The notes under the pieces were generated by a model. That model was not told where the DNA came from. It was given only the letters and a program-made list of their open reading frames with translations, and made no database searches. 64,000 nucleotides of DNA from Rickettsiella grylli (lineage in GTDB: Bacteria; Pseudomonadota; Gammaproteobacteria; Diplorickettsiales; Diplorickettsiaceae), in NCBI RefSeq assembly GCF_000168295.1, contig NZ_AAQJ02000001.1:893001-957000 (forward strand), given 5' to 3'. Both the position numbers and the translations under genes were made by a program. Every line of letters begins with the position of its first letter. Within the stretch, counting starts at the first letter, position 1. Shown one piece after another: positions 9,725 to 19,281 of this stretch.

Positions 9725-10555
9725 ATGAAAACTGAATTTATTAAAATGCATTTATTGGGTAACGACTTTGTTATTGTAGATACCTTACAACAACCGTTTA
9801 AACCGAGTGCTAAATTAATACGAAAATGGGCACATCGGCAACGCGGCATTGGCTTTGACCAACTGTTATTAATTGAAAAACCGCGTTCTCAATCGAAACA
9901 TTTTTATTATCGTATTTTTAATGCAAACGGGAATGAGGTCGCGCAATGTGGTAATGGTGCTTTATGTGTGACTCGATACTTAATCGAAAAAAAACGGTAT
10001 AAAAATCCCATCCATCTGATGACCATGAATAATCGTTTAGAACTCACCATGGAAGAAAGCGGCAAAGTCACGGCTAATTTAGGTCTACCGATTTTTGATC
10101 CGGAAAAAATTCCTTTTATCAACCCCTCAAAAGCCCCCATTCATCCTCTCGAAACGCCTTTTGGACGCTTTGATTGTTGTGTCCTTTCTTTAGGTAATCC
10201 GCATTGCGTGATACAAGTCAATTGTTTAGAAAAAGCACCCCTTGAAGACTTAGGACTTTATCTGAATCAACATCCGTATCCTTATTTTCCACAAGGGTGT
10301 AACCTGGAATTGATGAAAATTCGTGATCCCAAGCAAATCGATCTCCGTATTTATGAACGCGGCGTTGGGGAAACGCAAGCCTGTGGTAGCGGTGCCTGTG
10401 CAGCGGTGATTGCTGGACGGTTACTCAACCGACTCACTAAAAAAGTAAAGGTCAATTTACCAGGGGGGTTGCTGACCGTCCGATGGGAATCTGAACATTC
10501 ACCGGTTTTTCTACGCGGAACCCCCACTTATGTCTTTCGTGGTTCTATTGATTAA
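9725..10555 (+). CDS. dapF: Diaminopimelate epimerase
   Basis: Converts LL- to meso-diaminopimelate for lysine and peptidoglycan synthesis. The cofactor-independent racemase uses two cysteines, visible in 'AQCGNGALC' (near residue 73) and '[11 protein letters not shown]' (near residue 218). The start was placed at 9725 ('MKTEFIKMH', 276 residues), which matches the usual family length; the open frame extends 13 codons upstream into lysA. The gene follows lysA by 13 bp. Its stop overlaps the convergent fumC stop by 4 bp. Confidence 0.96.
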   Translation: MKTEFIKMHLLGNDFVIVDTLQQPFKPSAKLIRKWAHRQRGIGFDQLLLIEKPRSQSKHFYYRIFNANGNEVAQCGNGALCVTRYLIEKKRYKNPIHLMTMNNRLELTMEESGKVTANLGLPIFDPEKIPFINPSKAPIHPLETPFGRFDCCVLSLGNPHCVIQVNCLEKAPLEDLGLYLNQHPYPYFPQGCNLELMKIRDPKQIDLRIYERGVGETQACGSGACAAVIAGRLLNRLTKKVKVNLPGGLLTVRWESEHSPVFLRGTPTYVFRGSID

Positions 10556-11961
10556 TCCACTCGCGGTCCCAGCATTTTTTTAGGATCAACGACTTTATCA
10601 AAGGTTTCCGCATCAAGATAACCCAATGCGACACAGGCCTCCCGTAAACTCATTTCTTCCTGTAACGCTTTATGCGCAATTTTAGCGGCTTTATCATAGC
10701 CAATGATAGGATTCAATGCCGTCACTAACATTAATGAGTTTTCAAGAAATTGTTTAATTTTAGTCTGATTCGCTTTTAAATCCTTCACGCAATAACGCGT
10801 AAATGAAATACACGCAGAACTTAACAGATCGACCGATTGTAAAAAGTTATAAATCATCAACGGTTTATACACATTCAGTTCAAAATTACCTTGGCTTCCT
10901 GCAAAGGTGATGGCGGCATCATTTCCCATCACTTGAATACACACCATTGTCATCGCTTCACATTGTGTCGGATTCACTTTACCCGGCATGATGGAAGAAC
11001 CAGGCTCATTTTCGGGTAAAATAAGTTCACCTAAACCTGAACGCGGGCCTGACCCTAACCAACGAATGTCGTTTGCAAGTTTCATTAGCGCACAGGCTAA
11101 GGTTTTAAGCGCCCCACTTGCAAACACTAAAGCCTCATGCGCGGCTAACGCAGAAAATTTATTTTTGGCTGAAACGAAAGGTAATTTCGTTTCTTGAGCA
11201 ATAAACTTTGCGGTTAATTCAGCAAATTTTGGATGCGTATTCAATCCTGTCCCCACCGCCGTGCCGCCTATCGCCAATTGATAAAGCCCTGGCAAGGTTT
11301 GTTCGATATGTGCTAATGCCGATTCTAATTGATCCACATACGCTGAAAATTCTTGACCCAATGTTAAAGGAACCGCATCTTGCAAATGCGTACGGCCTAT
11401 TTTAATAATCGCTTTAAATTCATGCACTTTTTCAATCAGTGCACCATATAAGGTTTGTACCGCAGGGATGAGTTTTTTGACCATCGCCACCGCAGCTGCA
11501 ATATACATTGCGGTGGGAAAGGTATCATTCGAGGATTGTGATTTATTCACGTGATCGTTGGGATGAATTGGTTTTTTAGTACCCCGTTCCCCGCCGGCTA
11601 GTTCGATAGCGCGATTGGCAATGACTTCATTCACATTCATATTGGTTTGCGTGCCGCTACCCGTTTGCCAAACGCGCAAAGGGAATTCAGCATCCAGTTG
11701 TCCCGATTTTACTTCATCGGCCACTTGAATGATTAAATCTGCATTCTCTTTTGTTAATAATCCTAATTCGAGATTCGCTTTTGCGGCCGCCTTTTTTAAA
11801 ATACCAAATGCATGGATAACCGCCAAAGGCATTTGTTCACCACCGATGTCAAAGTGACGCACACTTCGTTGCGTTTGCGAGCCCCAATAATGTTGCGCGG
11901 GAACGTTAATAGAACCCATACTATCGGTTTCAACACGGCTATTTTTTGAATTTTCAGACAT
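10552..11961 (-). CDS. fumC: Class II fumarate hydratase
   Basis: Iron-independent TCA-cycle enzyme interconverting fumarate and malate. The 469-residue protein shows the class II features: '[14 protein letters not shown]' (substrate site, residues ~98-111), 'SSNDTFPT', '[10 protein letters not shown]' with the His of the active site, and the mobile serine loop '[11 protein letters not shown]'. Length is typical of the fumarase/aspartase superfamily. Fumarase is preferred over aspartase on overall wording and '[10 protein letters not shown]'. It stands alone, convergent with dapF. Confidence 0.95.
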   Translation of the reverse strand: MSENSKNSRVETDSMGSINVPAQHYWGSQTQRSVRHFDIGGEQMPLAVIHAFGILKKAAAKANLELGLLTKENADLIIQVADEVKSGQLDAEFPLRVWQTGSGTQTNMNVNEVIANRAIELAGGERGTKKPIHPNDHVNKSQSSNDTFPTAMYIAAAVAMVKKLIPAVQTLYGALIEKVHEFKAIIKIGRTHLQDAVPLTLGQEFSAYVDQLESALAHIEQTLPGLYQLAIGGTAVGTGLNTHPKFAELTAKFIAQETKLPFVSAKNKFSALAAHEALVFASGALKTLACALMKLANDIRWLGSGPRSGLGELILPENEPGSSIMPGKVNPTQCEAMTMVCIQVMGNDAAITFAGSQGNFELNVYKPLMIYNFLQSVDLLSSACISFTRYCVKDLKANQTKIKQFLENSLMLVTALNPIIGYDKAAKIAHKALQEEMSLREACVALGYLDAETFDKVVDPKKMLGPRVD

Positions 11962-12077
11962 CGTACACCTATCAACTTTTATCGTACGCTTTGTACCCGT
12001 TTAAATTTTTCAAACCCGTTTGCACGGAGTATAAAGTCTCTGTTTTCAATTCGCTAGCTTTAATGTGCATACTTCAC

Positions 12078-13064
12078 TTAATCCTCCATAAAGGGCATTT
12101 TAGATAATGCACCGGCTTGTTCATAAACACATTTCGGGACTAAATAACCGGGCAATCGTTCTCGCAACGCCTTTAAAAGCGGCTTCATCTTTTCTTCATT
12201 CACTGTAAAATGCGTCGCGCCTTGTACTTTGTCCAACCGATGTAAATAATAGGGTAAAATTCCACATTCAAATAAACGTTCACTCAAATGAACCAGTGCT
12301 TCAACCGAATCATTAACGCCTTTTAACAACACCGCTTGATTCAGAACGTGTATTTTTCGTTGACGACACTTTTCGATGGCTTGTTGAACAGAATCATTTA
12401 ATTCGTTCGCGTGGTTACAGTGTGTCACCAAAACAGGTTGCAATCGTGTTCCTGTCAATGCATTTAAAAGTGGAGTAGTCATTCGTTCGGGAATCACAAT
12501 AGGTAAACGGGAATGGATACGGACAATCTTTACGTGTGGAATAGCGGCGAGATCGTTGATACGGTGTTTCAAATAATCATCTTGCGCTAATAAGGGATCC
12601 CCTCCACTTAAAATAACTTCGCGAATAGACGTATCGGCTTGAATATATGCCACTATAGCGTGCCATGCCTTACCTCCCACTTTATTTTTTCCATACGGAA
12701 AATGACGACGAAAACAATAGCGACAATTGATTGCACAAGCGCCGGTCATCGTCAGCAATATGCGGCCATAATATTTATGCAATAAGCCCGGAAGCGGATT
12801 CGCGGCGTTTTCCTGTAACGGATCGTCACTAAAATCAGCCTGTATTCGCGCTTCGGCTGCGATTGGAAGCACTTGTTGTAAGAGGGGATCCGCAGGATTC
12901 CCTTTTTGCATTCTGTCAATAAAACCGCTTGGTACGCGCAAGGGAAATAATCTCGAGGCGTGCTGCGCAGCAGATAATAACTGGGGATTCAGTGCTAATC
13001 GATCCAGTAATTCGGCCGGATCAGCCACCGCTTCTTTGAGAAAGGTCTGCCAATTTTTTTTCAT
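12078..13064 (-). CDS. epmB: EF-P beta-lysylation radical SAM enzyme EpmB
   Basis: Radical-SAM 2,3-aminomutase that converts alpha-lysine to beta-lysine for modification of elongation factor P. The 328-residue protein has the Cys cluster 'CAINCRYCFRRHFPY' (CxxxCxxC, near residue 110) and the aminomutase-type 'ILSGGDPLL'. At this length it matches EpmB/YjeK, and it lacks the longer extensions of catabolic lysine 2,3-aminomutases. Its usual partners efp and epmA are not in this window. It follows the last barrel/beta-helix gene by 35 bp on the same strand. Confidence 0.92.
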   Translation of the reverse strand: MKKNWQTFLKEAVADPAELLDRLALNPQLLSAAQHASRLFPLRVPSGFIDRMQKGNPADPLLQQVLPIAAEARIQADFSDDPLQENAANPLPGLLHKYYGRILLTMTGACAINCRYCFRRHFPYGKNKVGGKAWHAIVAYIQADTSIREVILSGGDPLLAQDDYLKHRINDLAAIPHVKIVRIHSRLPIVIPERMTTPLLNALTGTRLQPVLVTHCNHANELNDSVQQAIEKCRQRKIHVLNQAVLLKGVNDSVEALVHLSERLFECGILPYYLHRLDKVQGATHFTVNEEKMKPLLKALRERLPGYLVPKCVYEQAGALSKMPFMED

Positions 13065-13099
13065 AACATTTCAATTGAATTTATTTTTTAATCGATTCT

Positions 13100-14896
13100 T
13101 TAAGCACAAGCCGTTATAGCGCCATTGACCCTACACGTCGTTCCATCATTAACCGTCACCGCTCCTCTTGCTATCGCAACGTGGGCGCCTTCAACACTTA
13201 AACTACTATCGAGAACGGTCATGCTGCTGCCACGCCCATTATGTAACGCAACCGCATTACCATTAACATTTTCATGAATAATATCAATTGACGAATTTAT
13301 AATACTAGTACTAGCATTCGTGTTTGATGAGGTTTCTATCCCTGTAAAGGGGAAAGCCCCCGTTCCCGTAAGCCGAATCGCTGAATCAATCACAAACGCA
13401 TTGTTATTCATAATTTCAATCCCAGTACCACCACCTACTAATTCAACATCCACTGTACTTTTTAGAACGATTAGATTTGAACCATAGGTTATAATTCCCA
13501 TTTGGGCAGCAAAAAAAAAGGTATTATCAATATATGTACCTATACCAACATTCTGTACAGAAAACGCATAACGATTGCTCACGGTCCCAATACTACTCCC
13601 TGTAATCACATTATTAGAGCCTTCTATTCGCACTCCCGTATCTGGAACAACTCCCAAGAAAGGGATCAGAATAATATTTTCTAAATGATTATTGCCGGTT
13701 AAAGTAAACGCACCACCAAACGTTGAACGTTCTGTGCCTGTGGCTGGCGCTGAATAATCCGCGGTCCGAGAATGGACGCTTTGGCCATTATTTAAGGTCA
13801 ACGGATTAATTCCAGGATTAATTGCAGCATAATTTCCCCCATTAAAATACATCCGCGTATTCGGTAATAACGTATTTAACGTATTAACACCCGCTTGGCT
13901 AAAGTCGGTGGGTCCACACGGGTTTTCAAACGTGCAATCGGCCAACGTTAAGTTGGTTCCGCCATTATCCGGCCCTCCCGTTTGACTAAAAAACGCAATA
14001 TTATCCTGGAGCACCTCGATTCGGCTGCCGCTTCCCCTTCCATATCGGATCGTTTGACTCGGTATCCCCGAACCATGACCCAAATTGGCGATATAACGTT
14101 CCACCGGATCCGTTAACCGTTCCGATAAACTCGGATCGGCCCAATGACCGTTCCGAACCCCTCCAAAACTAATCCCTAAACCACCCACGACCTGACTGTG
14201 TTGCCTATTATCGTAATTATAACGGGCAAAAACACGAACGTAATCGTCAAACCAATAATCCACTCCTGCACCGCCCCCGCGCACGTTTTCAGCATGCGGA
14301 ATCTCAAAAAAATAAGCGCCCACAACCGCTTTTAAAGGCACACCTGAAAATAACTGGTAACCCACGCGCGCATCGGCTCCATTACCCACCTGTTGCACTT
14401 CATTGAACGCCGTAAAAGATACCGTTCGTAGCTCACTGTGACCCGTAAAAAAAGAGGGGCCTGCCGTCGTGGATTCAATCCCTCCTAAATCATCACTGCG
14501 TCCTGCCACCGGAATATACGCATTCACCCGCGCATCCCAGCGACTTCCCATGACCTCTACACCCGGATTCGTTATCCAAAATCCACTGCTGTTTTCAACG
14601 CGTGAATGGCCTGCAAACACGTACCATCCGACTATCGCGGCATCATTGCTAATCCATCGATAACCTAAACCGACATCGCCGTACCACGCTTGATCCGTTC
14701 CGTAACCGCCTTGGGGATCTACATACAGATTATGCTGACCATCACCGTCTAAGGACACCATTAAATCCGCTCGACCCACCGTATACACGCCCGTATACGC
14801 TTCCGCTGAAAAACGCAGTAACGGTTCTCGCGCCTGAAGCGGGGCGATACACAATAAAAGAGGAAACGAAAGAAAAATACATTTAATCCATTGCAC
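13100..14896 (-). CDS. Barrel/beta-helix surface protein, copy A (inverse-autotransporter-like)
   Basis: A 598-residue secreted protein: signal peptide (residues 1-22, 'FLSFPLLLCIAPLQA'), then ~250 residues of alternating aromatic strands resembling the inverse-autotransporter beta domain ('VGLGYRWISNDAAIVG', 'GSRWDARVNAYIP'), a linker with two Cys, and a C-terminal repeat-rich region consistent with a right-handed beta-helix. The start is GTG at 14896 with an AAGGA six bases upstream. Its signal peptide differs from copies B-D, and its passenger from about residue 425 is unlike theirs. Only 47 bp separate it from copy B, so it is probably cotranscribed. A surface exposure or adhesin role is inferred. 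Confidence 0.75.
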   Translation of the reverse strand: MQWIKCIFLSFPLLLCIAPLQAREPLLRFSAEAYTGVYTVGRADLMVSLDGDGQHNLYVDPQGGYGTDQAWYGDVGLGYRWISNDAAIVGWYVFAGHSRVENSSGFWITNPGVEVMGSRWDARVNAYIPVAGRSDDLGGIESTTAGPSFFTGHSELRTVSFTAFNEVQQVGNGADARVGYQLFSGVPLKAVVGAYFFEIPHAENVRGGGAGVDYWFDDYVRVFARYNYDNRQHSQVVGGLGISFGGVRNGHWADPSLSERLTDPVERYIANLGHGSGIPSQTIRYGRGSGSRIEVLQDNIAFFSQTGGPDNGGTNLTLADCTFENPCGPTDFSQAGVNTLNTLLPNTRMYFNGGNYAAINPGINPLTLNNGQSVHSRTADYSAPATGTERSTFGGAFTLTGNNHLENIILIPFLGVVPDTGVRIEGSNNVITGSSIGTVSNRYAFSVQNVGIGTYIDNTFFFAAQMGIITYGSNLIVLKSTVDVELVGGGTGIEIMNNNAFVIDSAIRLTGTGAFPFTGIETSSNTNASTSIINSSIDIIHENVNGNAVALHNGRGSSMTVLDSSLSVEGAHVAIARGAVTVNDGTTCRVNGAITACA

Positions 14897-14943
14897 AAAT
14901 CATCCTTAAACGATTTTACATGCAAACATTTAGAAAAAATTTT

Positions 14944-16761
14944 TTAGGGACAAGCGACCACCGCTCCATTCACAACACACACCGTTCCTGCGCCAATATT
15001 TACAGGAAGGCCCGTCGCGATGAACGGATTCGTACCATCGACGTTCAAATCACTCTCTAGAACATTAATAGTACCACTATTGTTTTCGAGTACCACTGCA
15101 GCACCCGTATCATCATTACTAACGGCTATTTCCGAATGGGTCACCGCAACATCGCTATTGCTGAAGGTTCGTATGCCTACGGCAGCAGCGTTCGCCGATG
15201 ACCCTGCCACGCGAATCCTTGAATCAATAATCGAAATACTTCCACCCACTGCTAAAATCCCATTAACACCCACATTCTCTACATTAAGTAAATCCAATGT
15301 CAATGTACTATTTTGCATCGTAAAATTAGAATCGGTCGTAACCACACCTAGAATATTTGAAAAAATAGTTGATGCATCAACCCGTGTATTGTCGCCAAAA
15401 TTCTCAATAGCAAACAAATAACGATAGTTTGCAGTTCCAATACTACTCCCTGTAATCTGATTATTAGAGCCTTCTATTCGCACTCCCGTATCTGGAACAA
15501 CTCCCAAGAAAGGGATCAAAATAATGTTTTCTAAATGATTATTGCCGGTTAAAGTAAACGCGCCACCAAACGTTGAGCGATCAGACTCTGTTGCAGGCGC
15601 TGAATAATCTGCAGTCCGAGAATGGATGCTTTGGCCATTATTTAAGGTCAATGGATTAATTCCAGGATTAATTGCGAAATAGCTCCCCCCATTAAAATAC
15701 ATCCGCGTATTGGGTAATAACGTATTTAACGTATTAACACCCGCTTGGCTAAAGTCGGTGGGTCCACACGGGTTTTCAAACGTGCAATCGGCCAACGTTA
15801 AGTTGGTTCCGCCATTATCCGGCCCTCCCGTTTGACTAAAAAACGCAATATTATCCTGGAGCACCTCGATTCGGCTGCCGCTTCCCCTTCCATATCGGAT
15901 CGTTTGACTCGGTATCCCCGAACCATGACCCAAATTGGCGATATAACGTTCCACCGGATCCGTTAACCGTTCCGATAAACTCGGATCGGCCCAATGACCG
16001 TTCCGAACCCCTCCAAAACTAATCCCTAAACCACCCACGACCTGACTGTGTTGCCTATTATCGTAATTATAACGGGCAAAAACACGAACGTAATCGTCAA
16101 ACCAATAATCCACTCCTGCACCGCCCCCGCGCACGTTTTCAGCATGCGGAATCTCAAAAAAATAAGCGCCCACAACCGCTTTTAAAGGCACACCTGAAAA
16201 TAACTGGTAACCCACGCGCGCATCGGCTCCATTACCCACCTGTTGCACTTCATTGAACGCCGTAAAAGATACCGTTCGTAGCTCACTGTGACCCGTAAAA
16301 AAAGAGGGGCCTGCCGTCGTGGATTCAATCCCTCCTAAATCATCACTGCGTCCTGCCACCGGAATATACGCATTCACCCGCGCATCCCAGCGACTTCCCA
16401 TGACCTCTACACCCGGATTCGTTATCCAAAATCCACTGCTGTTTTCAACGCGTGAATGGCCTGCAAACACGTACCATCCGACTATCGCGGCATCATTGCT
16501 AATCCATCGATAACCTAAACCGACATCGCCGTACCACGCTTGATCCGTTCCGTAACCGCCTTGGGGATCTACATACAGATTATGCTGACCATCACCGTCT
16601 AAGGACACCATTAAATCCGCTCGACCCACCGTATACACGCCCGTATACGCTTCCGCTGAAAAACGCAGTAACGGTTCTCGCGCCTGAAGCGGGGCGATAA
16701 AAAAACACAAAAAAAAGAATGAAAATGAAAAAGTAAAAGTAAAAGTAATATTTTTAAACAT
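14944..16761 (-). CDS. Barrel/beta-helix surface protein, copy B
   Basis: A 605-residue paralogue of copy A with the same architecture. The signal peptide is low-complexity (alternating Thr-Phe and Ser-Phe pairs, then 'LCFFIAPLQA'). The barrel region is essentially identical to copies A and C. The passenger is a mosaic: its first part ('INPGINPLTLNNGQS', 'FLGVVPDTGVRIEGSNN') matches copy A, while the rest ('FAIENFGDNTRVDAST' onward) matches copies C and D, with small insertions (extra 'TL', 'NV', 'D'). It ends in a Cys pair near the C terminus ('VCVVNGAVVACP'), as the others do. Confidence 0.75.
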   Translation of the reverse strand: MFKNITFTFTFSFSFFFLCFFIAPLQAREPLLRFSAEAYTGVYTVGRADLMVSLDGDGQHNLYVDPQGGYGTDQAWYGDVGLGYRWISNDAAIVGWYVFAGHSRVENSSGFWITNPGVEVMGSRWDARVNAYIPVAGRSDDLGGIESTTAGPSFFTGHSELRTVSFTAFNEVQQVGNGADARVGYQLFSGVPLKAVVGAYFFEIPHAENVRGGGAGVDYWFDDYVRVFARYNYDNRQHSQVVGGLGISFGGVRNGHWADPSLSERLTDPVERYIANLGHGSGIPSQTIRYGRGSGSRIEVLQDNIAFFSQTGGPDNGGTNLTLADCTFENPCGPTDFSQAGVNTLNTLLPNTRMYFNGGSYFAINPGINPLTLNNGQSIHSRTADYSAPATESDRSTFGGAFTLTGNNHLENIILIPFLGVVPDTGVRIEGSNNQITGSSIGTANYRYLFAIENFGDNTRVDASTIFSNILGVVTTDSNFTMQNSTLTLDLLNVENVGVNGILAVGGSISIIDSRIRVAGSSANAAAVGIRTFSNSDVAVTHSEIAVSNDDTGAAVVLENNSGTINVLESDLNVDGTNPFIATGLPVNIGAGTVCVVNGAVVACP

Positions 16762-16954
16762 CTATTCGCTTCCATGCATTGAATCGTTTTTGAACGTGGA
16801 ATCTGTGAAATAGCTTTACGTTTAGAAGCTTTTTAATGGATGCTTTCCAACAATTGACGAGTATATACGTTTAATTTTATTCTGCCTACTGAATGGCTGC
16901 ATCTTCCATCATTCATAAAGACTTTTACGATTTTTGGGAATCGTTTAATGACGT

Positions 16955-17065
16955 TTACCCATTATCGGGTGGAATATTGAGCACGTGTAGTGCATGACTC
17001 ATGAGAACCGGGACGATACACAATAAAAGAGGAAACGAAAGAAAAATACATTTAATCCATTGCAC
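16955..17065 (-). other. Duplication-junction micro-ORF: copy-A signal peptide joined to FtsI tail
   Basis: In the 351-bp gap between copies B and C lies a 36-codon frame starting with GTG at 17065. It codes for the first 19 residues of copy A's signal peptide (with Ala to Val at residue 18) joined, through Val-Leu, to the last 15 residues of FtsI (ending 'VLNIPPDNG'). The ftsI-derived part is 16955-17004. The AAGGA upstream of copy A is preserved. Whether it is translated is unknown; it is most simply a scar of the duplication. The rest of the gap (16762-16954) is the duplicated upstream region. Confidence 0.7.
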
Positions 17066-17112
17066 AAATCATCCTTAAACGATTTTACATGCAAACATTT
17101 AGAAAAAATTTT

Positions 17113-18930
17113 TTAGGGACAAGCGACCACCGCTCCATTCACAACACACACCGTTCCTGCGCCAATATTTACAGGAAGGCCCGTCGCGATGAACGGATTC
17201 GTACCATCGACGTTCAAATCACTCTCTAGAACATTAATAGTACCACTATTGTTTTCGAGTACCACTGCAGCACCCGTATCATTACTAACGGCTATTTCCG
17301 AATGGGTCACCGCAACATCGCTATTGCTGGAGGTTCGTATGCCTACGGCAGCAGCGTTCGCCGATGACCCTGCCACGCGAATCCTTGAATCAATAATCGA
17401 AATACTTCCACCCACTGCTAAAATCCCATCAACACCCACATTCTCTACATTAAGTAAATCCAATGTACTATTTTGCATCGTAAAATTAGAATCGGTCGTA
17501 ACCACACCTAGAATATTTGAAAAAATAGTTGATGCATCAACCCGTGTATTGTCGCCAAAATTCTCAATAGCAAACAAATAACGATTGTTTGCAGTTCCAA
17601 TACTACTCCCTGTAATCTGATTATTTCCACTTTCCAGAGTCACCCCGGTATCTGGGAATCTTCCTACAATAGGGATCAAAATAATGTTTTCTAAATGATT
17701 ATTGCCGGTTAAAGTAAACGCGCCAGCAAACGTTGAACGTTCTGTGCCTGTGGCTGGCGCTGAATAATCCGCAGTCCGAGAATGCACACTTTGACCATTA
17801 TTTAACCTTAATGGGGTAGAGCCACCTCCCTCTTCACCCGCAGTATAACCTCCCCCATTAAAATACATCCGCGTATTCGGTAATAACGTATTTAACGTAT
17901 TAACAGCCGCTTGACTAAAGTCGGTGGGTCCACACGGGTTTTCAAACGTGCAATCGGCCAACGTTAAGTTGGTTCCGCCATTATCCGGCCCTCCCGTTTG
18001 ACTAAAAAACGCAATATTATCCTGGAGCACCTCGATTCGGCTGCCGCTTCCCCTTCCATATCGGATCGTTTGACTCGGTATCCCCGAACCATGACCCAAA
18101 TTGGCGATATAACGTTCCACCGGATCCGTTAACCGTTCCGATAAACTCGGATCGGCCCAATGACCGTTCCGAACCCCTCCAAAACTAATCCCTAAACCAC
18201 CCACGACCTGACTGTGTTGCCTATTATCGTAATTATAACGGGCAAAAACACGAACGTAATCGTCAAACCAATAATCCACTCCTGCACCGCCCCCGCGCAC
18301 GTTTTCAGCATGCGGAATCTCAAAAAAATAAGCGCCCACAACCGCTTTTAAAGGCACACCTGAAAATAACTGGTAACCCACGCGCGCATCGGCTCCATTA
18401 CCCACCTGTTGCACTTCATTGAACGCCGTAAAAGATACCGTTCGTAGCTCACTGTGACCCGTAAAAAAAGAGGGGCCTGCCGTCGTGGATTCAATCCCTC
18501 CTAAATCATCACTGCGTCCTGCCACCGGAATATACGCATTCACCCGCGCATCCCAGCGACTTCCCATGACCTCTACACCCGGATTCGTTATCCAAAATCC
18601 ACTGCTGTTTTCAACGCGTGAATGGCCTGCAAACACGTACCATCCGACTATCGCGGCATCATTGCTAATCCATCGATAACCTAAACCGACATCGCCGTAC
18701 CACGCTTGATCCGTTCCGTAACCGCCTTGGGGATCTACATACAGATTATGCTGACCATCACCGTCTAAGGACACCATTAAATCCGCTCGACCCACCGTAT
18801 ACACGCCCGTATACGCTTCCGCTGAAAAACGCACCGGTAACGGTTCTCGCCCGTAAAGCGGGGCGATAAAAAAACACAAAAAAAAGAATGAAAATGAAAA
18901 AGTAAAAGTAAAAGTAATATTTTTAAACAT
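17113..18930 (-). CDS. Barrel/beta-helix surface protein, copy C
   Basis: A 605-residue paralogue. The signal region repeats Thr-Phe/Ser-Phe pairs and ends 'APLYGREPLPVR' instead of 'APLQAREPLLR'. The barrel half is the same as in copies A and B. The passenger carries 'GGYTAGEEGGGSTPLRLN' and 'IPIVGRFPDTGVTLESGNN', shared only with copy D, and is practically identical to D throughout. It has its own ~190-bp upstream region that duplicates the one before copy D, so it may be transcribed independently. Confidence 0.75.
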   Translation of the reverse strand: MFKNITFTFTFSFSFFFLCFFIAPLYGREPLPVRFSAEAYTGVYTVGRADLMVSLDGDGQHNLYVDPQGGYGTDQAWYGDVGLGYRWISNDAAIVGWYVFAGHSRVENSSGFWITNPGVEVMGSRWDARVNAYIPVAGRSDDLGGIESTTAGPSFFTGHSELRTVSFTAFNEVQQVGNGADARVGYQLFSGVPLKAVVGAYFFEIPHAENVRGGGAGVDYWFDDYVRVFARYNYDNRQHSQVVGGLGISFGGVRNGHWADPSLSERLTDPVERYIANLGHGSGIPSQTIRYGRGSGSRIEVLQDNIAFFSQTGGPDNGGTNLTLADCTFENPCGPTDFSQAAVNTLNTLLPNTRMYFNGGGYTAGEEGGGSTPLRLNNGQSVHSRTADYSAPATGTERSTFAGAFTLTGNNHLENIILIPIVGRFPDTGVTLESGNNQITGSSIGTANNRYLFAIENFGDNTRVDASTIFSNILGVVTTDSNFTMQNSTLDLLNVENVGVDGILAVGGSISIIDSRIRVAGSSANAAAVGIRTSSNSDVAVTHSEIAVSNDTGAAVVLENNSGTINVLESDLNVDGTNPFIATGLPVNIGAGTVCVVNGAVVACP

Positions 18931-19123
18931 CTATTCGCTTCCATGCATTGAATCGTTTTTGAACGTGGAATCTGTGAAATAGCTTTACGTTTAGAAGTTT
19001 TTTAATGGATGCTTTCCAACAATTGACGAGTATATACGTTTAATTTTATTCTGACTACTGAATGGCTGCATCTTCCATCATTCCTAAAGACTTTTACGAT
19101 TTTTGGGAATCGTTTAATGACGT

Positions 19124-19234
19124 TTACCCATTATCGGGTGGAATATTGAGCACGTGTAGTGCATGACTCATGAGAACCGGGGCGATACACAATAAAAGAG
19201 GAAACGAAAGAAAAATACATTTAATCCATTGCAC
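19124..19234 (-). other. Second copy of the signal-peptide/FtsI-tail junction micro-ORF
   Basis: The same chimeric 36-codon frame in the 351-bp gap between copies C and D, exactly 2169 bp from the first. Here residue 18 is Ala as in copy A, so this version is the less changed. The ftsI-derived part is 19124-19173; the copy-A-derived part starts about 19179 and keeps its ribosome-binding site. The remaining gap (18931-19123) repeats the region upstream of copy D. No other coding potential is seen there. Confidence 0.7.
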
Positions 19235-19281
19235 AAATCATCCTTAAACGATTTTACATGCAAACATTTAGAAAAAATTTT

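Noticed and set aside
15020-15421. Long antisense open frame in the array, repeated at 17189-17581 and 19358-19750
   Set aside because: It lies wholly opposite the beta-helix codons, has no ribosome-binding site, and its repetition simply follows the tandem duplication.
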